The notes: generated from the sequence alone by a model not told the origin. DNA of 64,000 bases from Gardnerella vaginalis (GCF_001563665.1 NZ_KQ961853.1:122812-186811), one strand, 5' to 3'. Counted from the stretch's first letter, positions 28,173-38,303 are shown. Made by a program: numbers and translations.

Positions 28173-28586
28173 CTACCTTTCAGACTCTTGATTATCGCCA
28201 TACGCATCATCTTCACTATGGTCTTTAAGTTGCAAATCTATAGCAGGGCAATCATTCCATAAACGCTCTAAGCGATAAAATTGACGAGCTTCCTCATGCA
28301 TAATATGAACTACAAAATCACCAAAATCAAGCAAAATCCATTGCGCTAACTCCAAGCCTTCTCGAGATATTGGTTTACGCTTGTTATCTTTTAAGTACAA
28401 GTCTTTTTCGACTTCTTCAGCAACAGACAATACTTGACGCTCATTTGAAGCTGAAACAACAAGCATAGCATCTGTAATTCCAAGCAAATTGCTAACGTCA
28501 AAAGCTTGGCAATTAGTAGCTTTTAACCTATCAGCTGCTTCAGCAGCAATACGGATAGCATTTACAGAACTTTCTAAAGCTGTCAT
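28173..28586 (-). CDS. rsfS: Ribosomal silencing factor RsfS
   Basis: A 137-residue protein of the RsfS/Iojap family, which binds ribosomal protein L14 and blocks subunit joining during starvation. The signature blocks are AFDVSNLLGITDAMLVVSA, the RQVLSVAEEVEKDL helix and ILLDFGDFVVHIMHEEARQFY. Length is normal, with a short acidic tail. The SD AGGAGAAA precedes the ATG. It lies between glmU (32 bp upstream) and the phosphatase gene (nine bases downstream). Confidence 0.95.
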   Translation of the reverse strand: MTALESSVNAIRIAAEAADRLKATNCQAFDVSNLLGITDAMLVVSASNERQVLSVAEEVEKDLYLKDNKRKPISREGLELAQWILLDFGDFVVHIMHEEARQFYRLERLWNDCPAIDLQLKDHSEDDAYGDNQESER

Positions 28587-28618
28587 AGTTATTTTTCTCC
28601 TTAACTAGCACTCCTTAA

Positions 28619-30028
28619 CTAGCGCTCCCATGCAGGCTTCCAACCTTCTACAACATGCTGAGTATTCTCAGAATACACCATTGAATCCGCTGGAACATCG
28701 TGACGCACAACAGATCCTGCACCTGTTGTAACACCGTCTGCAACAGAAACAGGAGCAACAAACAGATTTCCCGCTCCAACATGCACATTAGATCCAATAG
28801 TCGTATGGTTTTTATGTACACCATCGTAATTTGCTGTAATCGTGCCACCGCCAATATTCGTGTGCTCACCTAAATCAGCATCACCCATATAGCTCAAATG
28901 TGGAACTTTCGTACCATTCCCAATATGAGCTTTCTTCATCTCAACAAACGCGCCAGCTTTAGATTCTTCGCCAAGAACATTTCCTGGACGCAAGTACGTC
29001 CATGGGCCAATATTAGCACCGCGGCAAATATGCGATTCTTGCACACGCGAGCGCTCAACTGTAGCATCTTCATCAACTCTAGCGTCAATAAGAGTAGTAT
29101 AAGGTCCAACTACAGCACCACTTGCAACGACACTATGACCTTGCAAAAAACTTCCAGGAAGAACTGTTACATCTTTAGAAAGCACAACATCATCTTCAAT
29201 CCAAGTAGTATCTGGATCTAAAATAGTCACACCTTTAAGCATCCACTTCTCGCATACTCTCTTGTTATAAGCTTTTGAAAGAACAGACAACTGAACGCGA
29301 GTATTAACACCTTCAACACTTAAAGGATCTGGAGCAGCCATAGCTCCAACACGCCCAAGAGTGCGAGCGTGCTCTAATGCATCAGTCAAATAAAATTCTC
29401 CTTGCGCATTTTGAGAATTCAAATTAGCTATTGCATCAGAAAGAACTTGTGCATCGAAGACATATACTGAAGTATTAACTTCATGTATAGCTAATTCGTT
29501 TGCATTAGCATCCTTGTGCTCAACAATACGCAAAACATCTCCATTAGCTTCGCGAACAATACGGCCATAACCAGTTGCATCATCTAAAACTGCTGTAAGA
29601 ACAGTAGCAACATTGCCATGGTTTTTATGGAAATCAATCAACGACTGTAGTGTTTGAGTATCAAGAAGCGGCATATCGCTTGCAGCAATTAAAACAGCGC
29701 CTTGCAAATCTCCATTTCCACTGTTCTTCTTAGCTTCGTTAAGATCTTTCATAGCACATTGCACTGCCCTACCAGTTCCTGGCTTATCGTCTTGATTCAC
29801 TATTCTCGCATTAGCGTTATAACTCAAAGCAGCTGCAGAAACACGCTCAGCTTGAGCATGGACTACTACTGCAAGCTGCGCAGGATTTACTCCAGACATA
29901 GCATCCATTACGCGATTTAAGAAAGTTTTACCAGCAAAAGAATGTAATACTTTAGGAGTATCTGAACGCATGCGCGTTCCATCACCTGCAGCTAATATAA
30001 TCGCAGCAGCTACTTTATAATCTTCCAC
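28619..30028 (-). CDS. glmU: Bifunctional GlmU: GlcN-1-P acetyltransferase / GlcNAc-1-P uridyltransferase
   Basis: A 469-residue enzyme making UDP-GlcNAc for peptidoglycan. The N-terminal uridyltransferase domain has LAAGDGTRMRSDTPKVLH (residues 12-29). The C-terminal left-handed beta-helix acetyltransferase domain has hexapeptide repeats and the conserved blocks VEMKKAHIGNGTKVPHLSYM and NIGGGTITANYDG. It starts with GTG. It is the first gene of glmU-rsfS-phosphatase, with tRNA-Gln upstream. Confidence 0.97.
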   Translation of the reverse strand: MEDYKVAAAIILAAGDGTRMRSDTPKVLHSFAGKTFLNRVMDAMSGVNPAQLAVVVHAQAERVSAAALSYNANARIVNQDDKPGTGRAVQCAMKDLNEAKKNSGNGDLQGAVLIAASDMPLLDTQTLQSLIDFHKNHGNVATVLTAVLDDATGYGRIVREANGDVLRIVEHKDANANELAIHEVNTSVYVFDAQVLSDAIANLNSQNAQGEFYLTDALEHARTLGRVGAMAAPDPLSVEGVNTRVQLSVLSKAYNKRVCEKWMLKGVTILDPDTTWIEDDVVLSKDVTVLPGSFLQGHSVVASGAVVGPYTTLIDARVDEDATVERSRVQESHICRGANIGPWTYLRPGNVLGEESKAGAFVEMKKAHIGNGTKVPHLSYMGDADLGEHTNIGGGTITANYDGVHKNHTTIGSNVHVGAGNLFVAPVSVADGVTTGAGSVVRHDVPADSMVYSENTQHVVEGWKPAWER

Positions 30029-30105
30029 TCATGCTCCTTGCTTAAAGTCATTTTTACTTTTCTTTCATTCTATTACGAATTATCGCATGATATCTATAAA
30101 AGAAT

Positions 30106-30137
30106 AAAAGCGCCGCCTGGAAAACCAAGTAGCGCTT
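30106..30137 (-). terminator. Terminator of tRNA-Gln
   Basis: On the minus strand AAGCGC-TA-CTTGG pairs with CCAGG-CG-GCGCTT around a TTTT loop, followed by TT. It lies nine bases past the tRNA 3' end. Confidence 0.8.
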
Positions 30138-30145
30138 AAAACAAG

Positions 30146-30216
30146 CTCCCTCACCTGGATTCGAACCAAGACTAAGGGTTCCAAAGACCCGTGTGCTGCC
30201 TTTACACCATGAGGGA
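30146..30216 (-). tRNA. tRNA-Gln (anticodon TTG)
   Basis: On the minus strand the acceptor TCCCTCA pairs with TGAGGGA. The anticodon loop CTTTGGA gives anticodon TTG, and the T-arm is CTTGG TTCGAAT CCAGG. Discriminator G is followed by CTT, so CCA is not encoded. Confidence 0.94.
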
Positions 30217-30387
30217 ACGGCGGAAAAAACCGCCAAAACTCAATTATGCCACAATATCATAAAACGTCAAATTGGCGTGGCGCGTCACCTTCTAGTATTT
30301 ATTTTTATATATTTTCCAGTGCATTACAGTAACCTAAAAGCACTTTTGAATACTTCATAAAATAAAAACACTAATCTAACTTAATTT

Positions 30388-31410
30388 TTACGCAAACAAG
30401 AAACCTTGACCGTGATGTTCAGGATAAGTATCGAATAACTTTGCAACAGATCCATCTTCAAACACTGCTTTAATTGCACTAGCTAAAAGTGGAGCAATAG
30501 AAAGAACAGTCAAACCATCCCAACGCTTGCATTCTGGAATTGGAACAGTGTCAGTCAAAACTACCTCGCGAGCGCCACAAGATTTCAAACGCTCTATAGC
30601 AGGACCAGAAAGCACGCCATGAGTTGCAACTACAGTCACAGACTTAGCTCCAGCATCCTTCAACACGTTGCAAGCACCAGCAATTGTTCCAGCTGTATCG
30701 ATCAAATCATCAACCATAACACAATCGCGTCCTCTAACATCGCCTACAACCCTATTCGCAACAGCTTTATTAGGGCAAGTGATATCTCGAGTTTTGTGCA
30801 CAAAAGCTAATGGACCGCCACCTAAACGCTGTGCCCACTGTTCAGCAACTCTAATACGACCAGCATCCGGAGAAACTACAGTAACATTATCTAAATCATC
30901 ACGGAAACGATCTCGCACGTAATCAACTAGAACAGGCATTGCAATCAAATGATCAACAGGACCATCAAAAAAGCCTTGAGATTGAGCAGCGTGCAAATCA
31001 ACACTCATAATACGATCAGCACCAGCTGTCTTCAATAAATCAAACATCAAACGGCAAGAAATAGGCTCACGCCCACGATGCTTTTTATCTTGACGAGAAT
31101 ACCCTAGCAATGGGCAAACAGCAGTTATAGATCTAGCTGAAGCACGCTTCAAAGCATCAATCATAATCAACTGTTCCATAATAGATTTATTAACAGGATC
31201 ACAATGGCTCTGTAAAACGAATACATCAGTACCACGCACAGACTGCGTGTATCTAACATACATTTCACCATTAGCGAAATCATATGCCGTAGTTTCCAAC
31301 ACTTCGATACCAAGCTGAGATGCCACATCACGAGCAAGTTTCGGATGGGCACGACCGGTAACAAGAACAAGGTTTTTATCTGGCTTTCCTTCAAGGATTA
31401 TGCTCACCAT
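30388..31410 (-). CDS. prs: Ribose-phosphate pyrophosphokinase (PRPP synthase)
   Basis: A 340-residue class I PRPP synthase that transfers pyrophosphate from ATP to ribose 5-phosphate. PRPP feeds the purine genes further along this window. Conserved blocks are SVDLHAAQSQGFFDGPVDHL, VVSPDAGRIRVAEQWA, and the PRPP-binding loop CVMVDDLIDTAGTI. The length is slightly above the usual 310-320 because of a short C-terminal extension. The ATG follows GGAGAT. A 22-bp element shared with lepA lies about 35-55 bp upstream. Confidence 0.97.
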   Translation of the reverse strand: MVSIILEGKPDKNLVLVTGRAHPKLARDVASQLGIEVLETTAYDFANGEMYVRYTQSVRGTDVFVLQSHCDPVNKSIMEQLIMIDALKRASARSITAVCPLLGYSRQDKKHRGREPISCRLMFDLLKTAGADRIMSVDLHAAQSQGFFDGPVDHLIAMPVLVDYVRDRFRDDLDNVTVVSPDAGRIRVAEQWAQRLGGGPLAFVHKTRDITCPNKAVANRVVGDVRGRDCVMVDDLIDTAGTIAGACNVLKDAGAKSVTVVATHGVLSGPAIERLKSCGAREVVLTDTVPIPECKRWDGLTVLSIAPLLASAIKAVFEDGSVAKLFDTYPEHHGQGFLFA

Positions 31411-31491
31411 ATCTCCAAACGCTAGTTCGCTGAGTTGAACTTACTTAATACTAGCCATTTGCGAAGACGAAAGCGACAAGCCAATAAACAC

Positions 31492-32343
31492 CTAACTTTT
31501 CACATATAAACCGTGCTTAACAATATATTGCACTACTCCATCTGGAACTAAATACCATACTGGTTCAGAATTTTGCGCGCGTCTACGAACATCAGTTGAA
31601 GATATAGCCAAGGCAGGTATTTCCAAAATATCAACAGGAAGATGTTTTGAATCACTATTTGCTATATCGTCAATAGACGAAATATTCATATTTGCAGCAC
31701 GAGGAACTAAAGGAGAATGAGAAGAAGCTAATTTTTCAGGTCTAGAATATCCAGGACGAGTTACAGCAACAAATCGCGCTAAATTCCACATCTCACGAGC
31801 GTCTTTCCATTGCATAATTTCTGCAATAGCATCAGCACCTGTAATAAAGAACAATTCTGCATCTGGATGTTGAGAATGAATATCTTTTAAAGTGTCAATA
31901 GTGTAAGTAACACCAGGTCTGTCAATATCTACTCTAGAAACAGTGAATTTAGGATTTGAAGCAGTTGCAATTACTGTCATAAGATAACGATCTTCAGCAT
32001 TTGTAACTTTTTTATCAAGCTTAAAAACAGGCCTACCTGTAGGAACGAAAATAACTTCGTCTAAATCATAAACCCAAGCAACTTCAGACGCTGCAACCAA
32101 ATGCCCATTGTGAATAGGATCGAATGTTCCACCCATAATTCCAATACGCTGACGCGCGTGAACATTACCCCTAGTTGATTTACGCATAGAATTAGCTGTT
32201 GCAACAGTAGGTGGTGCAGATATAGCTTTATTTAAATCCCCTTGAAATAAATCCGACATTCGCCGGCAATCTTCACGAGTTGAATTACAACTAGTATCTA
32301 AAAAATAATTAGGACTCGTAGAAGAAGAGGAATCATGACTCAT
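31492..32343 (-). CDS. nadD: Nicotinate-nucleotide adenylyltransferase
   Basis: A 283-residue enzyme that adenylates nicotinate mononucleotide in NAD synthesis. The nucleotidyl-transferase signature [14 protein letters not shown] is at residues 68-81 and the C-terminal [12 protein letters not shown] block is present. The N-terminal extension of about 65 residues is Ser/Thr-rich and of unknown role; a start at an internal Met29 or Met53 is possible. ATG 32343 overlaps the upstream gene by 11 bases. The longer open frame to 32520 lies wholly inside that gene and is not coding. Confidence 0.93.
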   Translation of the reverse strand: MSHDSSSSTSPNYFLDTSCNSTREDCRRMSDLFQGDLNKAISAPPTVATANSMRKSTRGNVHARQRIGIMGGTFDPIHNGHLVAASEVAWVYDLDEVIFVPTGRPVFKLDKKVTNAEDRYLMTVIATASNPKFTVSRVDIDRPGVTYTIDTLKDIHSQHPDAELFFITGADAIAEIMQWKDAREMWNLARFVAVTRPGYSRPEKLASSHSPLVPRAANMNISSIDDIANSDSKHLPVDILEIPALAISSTDVRRRAQNSEPVWYLVPDGVVQYIVKHGLYVKS

Positions 32344-32863
32344 GCGATTCGTCTTCTTTCTCTTCCAATCGAGTTTCATTTTTAACTTCTGAAGCATCAT
32401 TTGCACTATCAGGATCGATGTTGCCCATTTCTTCATTCCATTCATCTGTAACAACACGCTGTATTTCAGCGAAAGTAGGAAGAGGGAAATTAGGCTGGAA
32501 TATACCGCGAATCTTAGCAACGTTATTAGTTATTTCTACTAACATATCAGACATTCTGTCAATGTCACCAGAGCGCTCAAACTCACTAAATGAAGCAATA
32601 TTATCTTCCATTAAACGCATAGTTGTATAAACTTCTTGCATTGATGAATCATCTGGAGGCATAATAACGTCATTATCATCACCTTCAGGCCATCCCATAA
32701 GAACAGCATCAGCATATTCCAACGATGAACGAGCAGAAGCTGATGAAATACCATCTTCAATTTGCACTAGAAAAACATAACGAACTATTGACAAACGTTG
32801 CGCAGCAACGTCTAAAGATTCTAAAGGAGTTAAATGAGAATCCTTTGCTTTTTCATCAACCAT
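32333..32863 (-). CDS. Conserved hypothetical protein between proA and nadD
   Basis: A 176-residue, acidic, probably cytoplasmic protein with no membrane segment. It looks helical, with conserved-looking patches such as [22 protein letters not shown] and [21 protein letters not shown]. The tail is Glu/Asp-rich ([14 protein letters not shown]). I recognise no domain. It is tightly coupled to proA (four-base gap) and nadD (11-base overlap), an arrangement also typical of bifidobacteria, so the protein is real and co-translated. Confidence 0.85.
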   Translation of the reverse strand: MVDEKAKDSHLTPLESLDVAAQRLSIVRYVFLVQIEDGISSASARSSLEYADAVLMGWPEGDDNDVIMPPDDSSMQEVYTTMRLMEDNIASFSEFERSGDIDRMSDMLVEITNNVAKIRGIFQPNFPLPTFAEIQRVVTDEWNEEMGNIDPDSANDASEVKNETRLEEKEDESHES

Positions 32864-32867
32864 ATTC

Positions 32868-34253
32868 TTACAATACCTCGCCTAATGACCTTATTTGACC
32901 ATCTCCATACCCAATCCACTTAGTTGTTGTCATTTCACGCAATCCCATTGGACCGCGTGCGTGCAATTTTTGCGTAGAAATACCAAGCTCCGCACCAAAA
33001 CCAAACTCTGAGCCATCTGTAAAACGCGTAGAAGCATTTACCATAACTACTGCTGAATCGACATTAGAGATAAAACGTTGAATAGTTTCATAATCTTCTG
33101 CAATAACTGTTTCAGTATGACCAGTTGAATATTTTGCAATATGACAAGTCGCATCAATATCATCTTCTACTATCTTTACTCCCATATCTAAAGACAAATA
33201 TTCGCGATTCCAATCTTCACAAGTAGCATGTTCAATGTTCAAGTCAGAAATATTAGAAGATTTCAGAATATTATAAGATTCATTGTCAGCGTGTAATACT
33301 ACGTGATATTCAGCTAAAGAAGATGCAATTTTAGGCAAGAAATCTTTCGCTATATCTTTATGTACAAGTAATTTTTCTGCAGCATTGCACACACCAACAC
33401 GCTGTGTTTTTGAATTTATAATAATTGGTATAGCTTTTTCAAAATCTGCACTTTTATCTACATAAATGTGAACATTTCCAGCACCAGTTTCAATAACTGG
33501 AACAGTCGACTCTTTAACAACTGCAGAAATAAGATTTGAACCACCTCTTGGCACTAAAACATCAATATAACCATGTGCATGCATCATTGCTTTAGCACCT
33601 AGCCTACCTAAATCATCAACTGATTGAACTATATTTGCATTGTAATTTGATTCTTTTATAACAGATTGAATCACAGAAATACTAGCGCTGTTAGTATGCT
33701 GTGCAGCACTTCCACCACGCAATAAGACAGCATTACCAGATTTAATACATAAAGCTATAACATCAAGAGTCACATTAGGTCGAGCTTCATAAATTACGCC
33801 CATTACTCCTATAGGAACACGTACTTTAGAAAGACGAATCCCATTAGGTAACGTATATCCTTGAACGATTTCACCAACAGGATCTTGCAATTGCGCAATC
33901 TTAAACACACCTTGAACCGCTTTTTTAATACGTTCCTCGTCAAAAAGCAACCTATCTAGTTTGCCAGCGTCCATACCATTATTCTTAGCTTCACTCATAT
34001 CTATTGCATTTGCTTTTGCAATATATTTTGCAGAAGATTCTAAGCGTTCAGCAATTTTTACTAACAATTTATTTTTAGAACAAGTATTTACATGAGAAAA
34101 ATCTCTTTGAGCTTTTCTAGCGTCAATAGCACGATTATTTACTAGATTATCAGCACGCAACTCTTCCCCATTACTTGCATGCAACTCTTCCCCATTATCT
34201 GAAGGCATACTGCTGAAACGATTAACACTAATAGACTCTTCACCAACCAACAA
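32868..34253 (-). CDS. proA: Gamma-glutamyl phosphate reductase
   Basis: A 461-residue enzyme reducing glutamyl 5-phosphate in proline synthesis. Conserved blocks are [42 protein letters not shown] and the catalytic-cysteine region [16 protein letters not shown]. It is about 40 residues longer than usual. The N-terminal extension contains an in-frame 24-bp duplication encoding NGEEL twice (34157-34197). TTG 34253 after AAGGGG is the probable start. proC lies elsewhere in the window (62630-63439). Confidence 0.94.
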   Translation of the reverse strand: MLVGEESISVNRFSSMPSDNGEELHASNGEELRADNLVNNRAIDARKAQRDFSHVNTCSKNKLLVKIAERLESSAKYIAKANAIDMSEAKNNGMDAGKLDRLLFDEERIKKAVQGVFKIAQLQDPVGEIVQGYTLPNGIRLSKVRVPIGVMGVIYEARPNVTLDVIALCIKSGNAVLLRGGSAAQHTNSASISVIQSVIKESNYNANIVQSVDDLGRLGAKAMMHAHGYIDVLVPRGGSNLISAVVKESTVPVIETGAGNVHIYVDKSADFEKAIPIIINSKTQRVGVCNAAEKLLVHKDIAKDFLPKIASSLAEYHVVLHADNESYNILKSSNISDLNIEHATCEDWNREYLSLDMGVKIVEDDIDATCHIAKYSTGHTETVIAEDYETIQRFISNVDSAVVMVNASTRFTDGSEFGFGAELGISTQKLHARGPMGLREMTTTKWIGYGDGQIRSLGEVL

Positions 34254-34420
34254 AGATTCACCCCTTAAAAAATTATTGAATTCATTTTTGTTACAAACTT
34301 AGCAATTATTATAAATATGAGATTATCATAAACACACTAGCCTAGCGCATCTAGTACTATATAAAATCATATTAAAAATGCATGATTATAAGCTATAAGC
34401 GTTTCAAACTCGGAGGAATC

Positions 34421-35935
34421 ATGGAATCTGAAAATAATGCAATTTTCCACAGCACACGCTCAACAGCTAAGTCATGTACATCAAAGCAGGCTATATGTAA
34501 AGGAATTGCCGAGGATGGAGGATTATTTATTACAGATTCCTTAGGCAAGCAACACTACGATATTTGTGAGCTTACAAAAAAATCATATCAAGAAATCGCC
34601 AAAGATATTTTAACTATTCTACTTCCAGATTTTTCTTCAAAAGAACTTGAAGATTGCGTAAATAAAGCTTATGGAAGTCAATGGTCTAATGATTCTATTA
34701 CTCCAATTAAGCAGCTTGGAGAGACTAACGATTTTGTTTTAGAACTTTTCCACGGACCTACATGCGCTTTCAAAGATATTGCATTGCAAATCTTGCCACA
34801 ACTTATGATGCACTCTAAAAGTGCTAAAAGCAATGAAAACACTATGATTCTAACTGCTACATCTGGCGACACTGGCAAAGCTGCATTAGAAGGATTTTCT
34901 GACGTAAAAGGAACTTCTATAATCACATTTTACCCATATGAAAAAGTCAGCCGTGTACAAGAATTGCAAATGACTACTCAACTGGGAAAAAATGTGAAAG
35001 TTTGTGCAGTTAAAGGAAACTTTGACGATACTCAAACAGGAGTTAAAAAGATTTTCACTAATAATAAGCTTAAGATGGAATTAAATTCTGAAAATAATGT
35101 ATCGCTTTCATCTGCAAATTCTATAAATATTGGACGCCTAGTACCACAGGTTGTTTATTATTTTGCATCCTACAAACAGCTAATTGAAAACGAAAAGATA
35201 AAAATTGGCGACGAAATAGAATTTTGCGTACCAACCGGAAATTTCGGCAATATTCTTGCTGGATACTATGCAAAAATGCTTGGTCTTCCGATTAAACATC
35301 TTATTGTTGCAAGCAATAGTAACAACGTATTATTTGATTTCTTATTAAGTGGCACATATAACCGTCAGCGTGAATTCCATCACACTGTTGCTCCTTCCAT
35401 GGATATTTTAGTTTCATCTAATTTGGAAAGAATGCTGTATTATATGTGCAATAAAGATACGCGTTTAATACAAATGCTTATGAATGACTTACAACAATGG
35501 GGAGCATTTGAAATACCTGAAGACGTACTTAAAAATATACGAAAATTATTTGGATGTGGCTGGGCTAATGAAAATCAAATAAGAGAAGCAATATCTGATT
35601 GCTGGAATAAATACAATTATGTGATTGACCCACATACAGCATGCGGATATTTTGTTATGCAAAATATCCCTCATGATTCTAACGTGCCACGCGTTCTATT
35701 GAGTACTGCAAGTCCTTATAAGTTCCCTCGAGTTGTTGCAAGTGCTTTGAATATCGAGCATGTACAAGATATGGATGATTTCAAATGCATGGATGCCCTA
35801 AGTATTGCTACAGGAACTAAAGCTCCAAGCATGCTTAGGAATCTTGAAAATCAAACTCCAAGATTTAACGATGTTATTGATATCGCTGAAATGACTAACT
35901 ATGTTCAAAAACAAGCGCATGATTTTACTAAATAA
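34421..35935 (+). CDS. thrC: Threonine synthase
   Basis: A 504-residue PLP enzyme converting phosphohomoserine to threonine. The PLP-lysine lies in GPTCAFKDIALQ and the phosphate-binding block is TATSGDTGKAALEGF. The later VPTGNFGNILAGYYAKMLGLP block is also diagnostic. The length fits the bacterial long form. ATG 34421 follows GGAGGAATC; an upstream in-frame ATG at 34382 lacks an SD. It is divergent from proA. A strong hairpin lies 35 nt past the stop. Confidence 0.95.
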   Translation: MESENNAIFHSTRSTAKSCTSKQAICKGIAEDGGLFITDSLGKQHYDICELTKKSYQEIAKDILTILLPDFSSKELEDCVNKAYGSQWSNDSITPIKQLGETNDFVLELFHGPTCAFKDIALQILPQLMMHSKSAKSNENTMILTATSGDTGKAALEGFSDVKGTSIITFYPYEKVSRVQELQMTTQLGKNVKVCAVKGNFDDTQTGVKKIFTNNKLKMELNSENNVSLSSANSINIGRLVPQVVYYFASYKQLIENEKIKIGDEIEFCVPTGNFGNILAGYYAKMLGLPIKHLIVASNSNNVLFDFLLSGTYNRQREFHHTVAPSMDILVSSNLERMLYYMCNKDTRLIQMLMNDLQQWGAFEIPEDVLKNIRKLFGCGWANENQIREAISDCWNKYNYVIDPHTACGYFVMQNIPHDSNVPRVLLSTASPYKFPRVVASALNIEHVQDMDDFKCMDALSIATGTKAPSMLRNLENQTPRFNDVIDIAEMTNYVQKQAHDFTK

Positions 35936-35969
35936 AAAGTTAAGCATCAAATAAAATAAACATTTTAAG

Positions 35970-36007
35970 GTTAGAGAGGCTAATTATGTAAAATTAGCCT
36001 CTCTAAC
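35970..36007. terminator. Bidirectional hairpin between thrC and recX
   Basis: GTTAGAGAGGCTAATT (35970-35985) and AATTAGCCTCTCTAAC (35992-36007) form a perfect 16-bp stem with a 6-nt loop. The region up to 36195 then repeats short ATTAG-containing words many times and holds no gene. Confidence 0.75.
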
Positions 36008-36207
36008 AATTAACATCTAAATCTCTAAAATTAGCAACTAAATCTCTACAATTAAAAGCCTTAAAATTAGACTTACAATTAGCTTTCTAATTAGCCTTAC
36101 TGCTTAAAGCCTTAAAATTAGACTTTTAAGCAGACCTTTAATTAGCCTTACAATTAGACTTACTGCTTAAAGCTCTATACAATTAGCTTATCAATTAACA
36201 TATCTAG

Positions 36208-36771
36208 TTACTCTTCATTGTTCGTAAAAAGCTCTTCGTATATCTCTTTTATTACGCTTAAATCATGCCCTTTTCTAGCTCCAGCTGAAAAGAATCGTCT
36301 TTTTCGCACTAATAAGTCAAGATTCCTAGTTCTTGAAGCAACTTTCCTACCTAATTGCCAAGCAGCTTCTTCAAAAACTCCATTTTCTCTAGCTTCTTGT
36401 AATAATGGCGATGAAACAGTTAAAGGAATCCCTTTTCTTTGTAATTCAACTCTGGTAGCGTGCTCACCTAGCATTCTAGATGCGCATGATTGTATGAAAG
36501 TTTGTATATATCGCTTGTCATCTATTAAATGCAATTCTTCTAAGCGATTTACTACTGTGTCAACAGTATTTTCTTCATAACCTTTTATTAGAAGTCTATT
36601 TTTCAAATCATAAGAAGATCTTGCAGCATAATCTAATATGCGCAAAGCAGCTTCCTTACAACTGTCAAAATCATTCGCTTTACTAGTATCAACCTGTTTT
36701 ATAGACTTCTTATTGCCTGAAGAAGAATTAACAGGTTTATGGCTGCGAAGAAAATTTTCAACACTAATCAT
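36208..36771 (-). CDS. recX: RecX, RecA regulatory protein
   Basis: A 187-residue helical protein of the RecX family, which caps and inhibits RecA filaments. The repeated three-helix units are visible: AALRILDYAARSSYDLKNRLLIKGY, VNRLEELHLIDDKRYIQTFIQS and LQRKGIPLTVSSPLLQEA. The N-terminus is a poorly conserved basic extension of about 30 residues. It follows recA by 92 bp on the same strand, the usual arrangement. The SD is weak, consistent with low expression. Confidence 0.93.
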   Translation of the reverse strand: MISVENFLRSHKPVNSSSGNKKSIKQVDTSKANDFDSCKEAALRILDYAARSSYDLKNRLLIKGYEENTVDTVVNRLEELHLIDDKRYIQTFIQSCASRMLGEHATRVELQRKGIPLTVSSPLLQEARENGVFEEAAWQLGRKVASRTRNLDLLVRKRRFFSAGARKGHDLSVIKEIYEELFTNNEE

Positions 36772-36863
36772 TTTTACGCTACCAATATTGCTTTATACAA
36801 TCACCTATTCATGAATACTGCGTTACACTAACACTGCGTTACACTAACACCCAAAAAGGCAGA

Positions 36864-38108
36864 TTATTCTTCAGTAGAGTTTTCACCTGATTCTAAATAC
36901 GAATCTGATTCTTCTGTAGATTCAGAATTCGAAGTTTTAGAAGACTTAGATGACTTAGAAGAAGTTTTAGAAGACTTTTCACTATCAGAAGCAAGTGAGG
37001 AAGACTTATCAGATGTATTATCTAGTAAATCATCATCATTTTCAGCAAATTGATCTTCTGGGCGCATAAGTCCAAAAGCAGCTTTAACTTTATCACTTAT
37101 TTCTTCAGTAATAGCAGGATTATCTTTCAAGAACTTACGAACATTCTCTCTACCCTGACCTAATTGATCACCTTCATAAGTAAACCAAGATCCAGATTTC
37201 TTAATAACTCCGCATTGTACAGCCATATCAATTACGGATCCTTCAGTGGAAATTCCTTCACCGTAAAGTACATCAAATTCGGCTGATTTGAAAGGAGGAG
37301 CCATCTTATTCTTTACAATCTTTACTTTAGTACGATTACCAACAGCCTCCTCGCCGTTTTTAATAGTAGTAACTCTGCGAATATCCATACGCACTGAAGC
37401 GTAGAACTTCAAAGCTTTACCACCAGTAGTTGTTTCAGGATTACCAAAGAAAACACCAATTTTTTCACGAAGCTGGTTAATAAAAATTGCAGTAGTTCCT
37501 GCTTGAGATAAAGCGCCAGTCATCTTCCGCAAAGCTTGACTCATTAAACGAGCTTGCAAACCAACATGACTATCTCCCATATCACCTTCAATTTCAGCCT
37601 TAGGAACAAGAGCTGCAACTGAATCAATAACAATAACATCTAAAGCACCAGAACGTATTAACATATCAGCAATTTCTAATGCTTGTTCGCCATTATCTGG
37701 CTGAGAAACTATAAGCGAATCAGTATCTACTCCAAGCTTTCTCGCATATACAGGATCTAATGCATGCTCAGCATCAATAAAAGCAGCTACACCACCATTT
37801 TTTTGAGCGTTAGCAACAATATGCAATGCCAAAGTTGTTTTACCAGAGGATTCTGGACCATAAACTTCAACAACACGTCCGCGAGGAACGCCGCCAATGC
37901 CAAGTGCCATATCTAACGCCAAAGATCCTGTTGGAATAACTTCCACATCTTGCATTGGCCTATCTCCCAATCGCATAGCAGAACCTTTTCCGTATTGCTT
38001 TTCTACATTCGCTAAAGCAGTTTCCAAAGCTGCTTGACGGCGAGGATCTGTGCGATCTGCATCAATCAATCTACCAGCAGCAGTTTTCGATTTTGCTTGT
38101 TGCACCAT
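36864..38108 (-). CDS. recA: RecA recombinase
   Basis: A 414-residue recombinase. Walker A GPESSGKT is at residues 84-91; Walker B and loop L1 regions ([20 protein letters not shown]) follow, then [20 protein letters not shown]. RecA drives homologous recombination, including integration of transformed DNA, and triggers the SOS response. The tail from about residue 340 is unusually long and low-complexity: Ser/Lys-rich ([11 protein letters not shown]), then acidic. I start at ATG 38108 after AAAGGAG; the 36 upstream in-frame codons are not conserved in RecA. A LexA box and a TATAAT lie about 200-225 bp upstream, implying a 190-nt leader. Confidence 0.97.
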   Translation of the reverse strand: MVQQAKSKTAAGRLIDADRTDPRRQAALETALANVEKQYGKGSAMRLGDRPMQDVEVIPTGSLALDMALGIGGVPRGRVVEVYGPESSGKTTLALHIVANAQKNGGVAAFIDAEHALDPVYARKLGVDTDSLIVSQPDNGEQALEIADMLIRSGALDVIVIDSVAALVPKAEIEGDMGDSHVGLQARLMSQALRKMTGALSQAGTTAIFINQLREKIGVFFGNPETTTGGKALKFYASVRMDIRRVTTIKNGEEAVGNRTKVKIVKNKMAPPFKSAEFDVLYGEGISTEGSVIDMAVQCGVIKKSGSWFTYEGDQLGQGRENVRKFLKDNPAITEEISDKVKAAFGLMRPEDQFAENDDDLLDNTSDKSSSLASDSEKSSKTSSKSSKSSKTSNSESTEESDSYLESGENSTEE

Positions 38109-38188
38109 GTTTGCTACTCCTTTCACATGTGCGGTCTGTATCGATGAGATTAACCTGCACATGACATCTGTGCAAGCGTTTGAGAGCA

Positions 38189-38201
38189 ATGTGGTCAGAA
38201 G
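38189..38201 (-). promoter_or_regulatory. Shared upstream element TCTGACCACA, copy before recA
   Basis: On the minus strand it reads CTTCTGACCACAT, matching the comEA copy over 14 bases (ACTTCTGACCACAT). It lies about 80 nt before the recA ATG, within the presumed leader made from the LexA-controlled promoter, so it may mark a second promoter or an RNA element. Confidence 0.45.
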
Positions 38202-38303
38202 TCCGTAACATTGCATTTACGTAGCTCAATTTATTTATATAAACTACGCACACGCAATAAGACATTTACATAGCCTTCCACGCTGCAACCAGCCCGACAA
38301 AAG

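Noticed and set aside
7911..30138. Shared 14-mer CCAAGTAGCGCTTA at 7910 and 30125
   Set aside because: Both copies are one arm of terminator hairpins; convergence on similar GC-rich stems explains the match.
30054..30236. Minus-strand reading frame of 60 codons
   Set aside because: It overlaps tRNA-Gln and its terminator.
32344..32520. Extended N-terminus for nadD
   Set aside because: The extra codons lie within the overlapping hypothetical gene in another frame and do not resemble NadD.
35936..36207. Possible small RNA or repeat element after thrC
   Set aside because: Beyond the 16-bp hairpin, the repeated ATTAG/TTAAAGC words have no consistent unit or structure; I could not support an RNA gene.
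38109..38216. N-terminal extension of RecA
   Set aside because: A strong ribosome-binding site precedes ATG 38108 and the upstream codons include the TCTGACCACA element; RecA proteins normally start at MVQQ-like positions.
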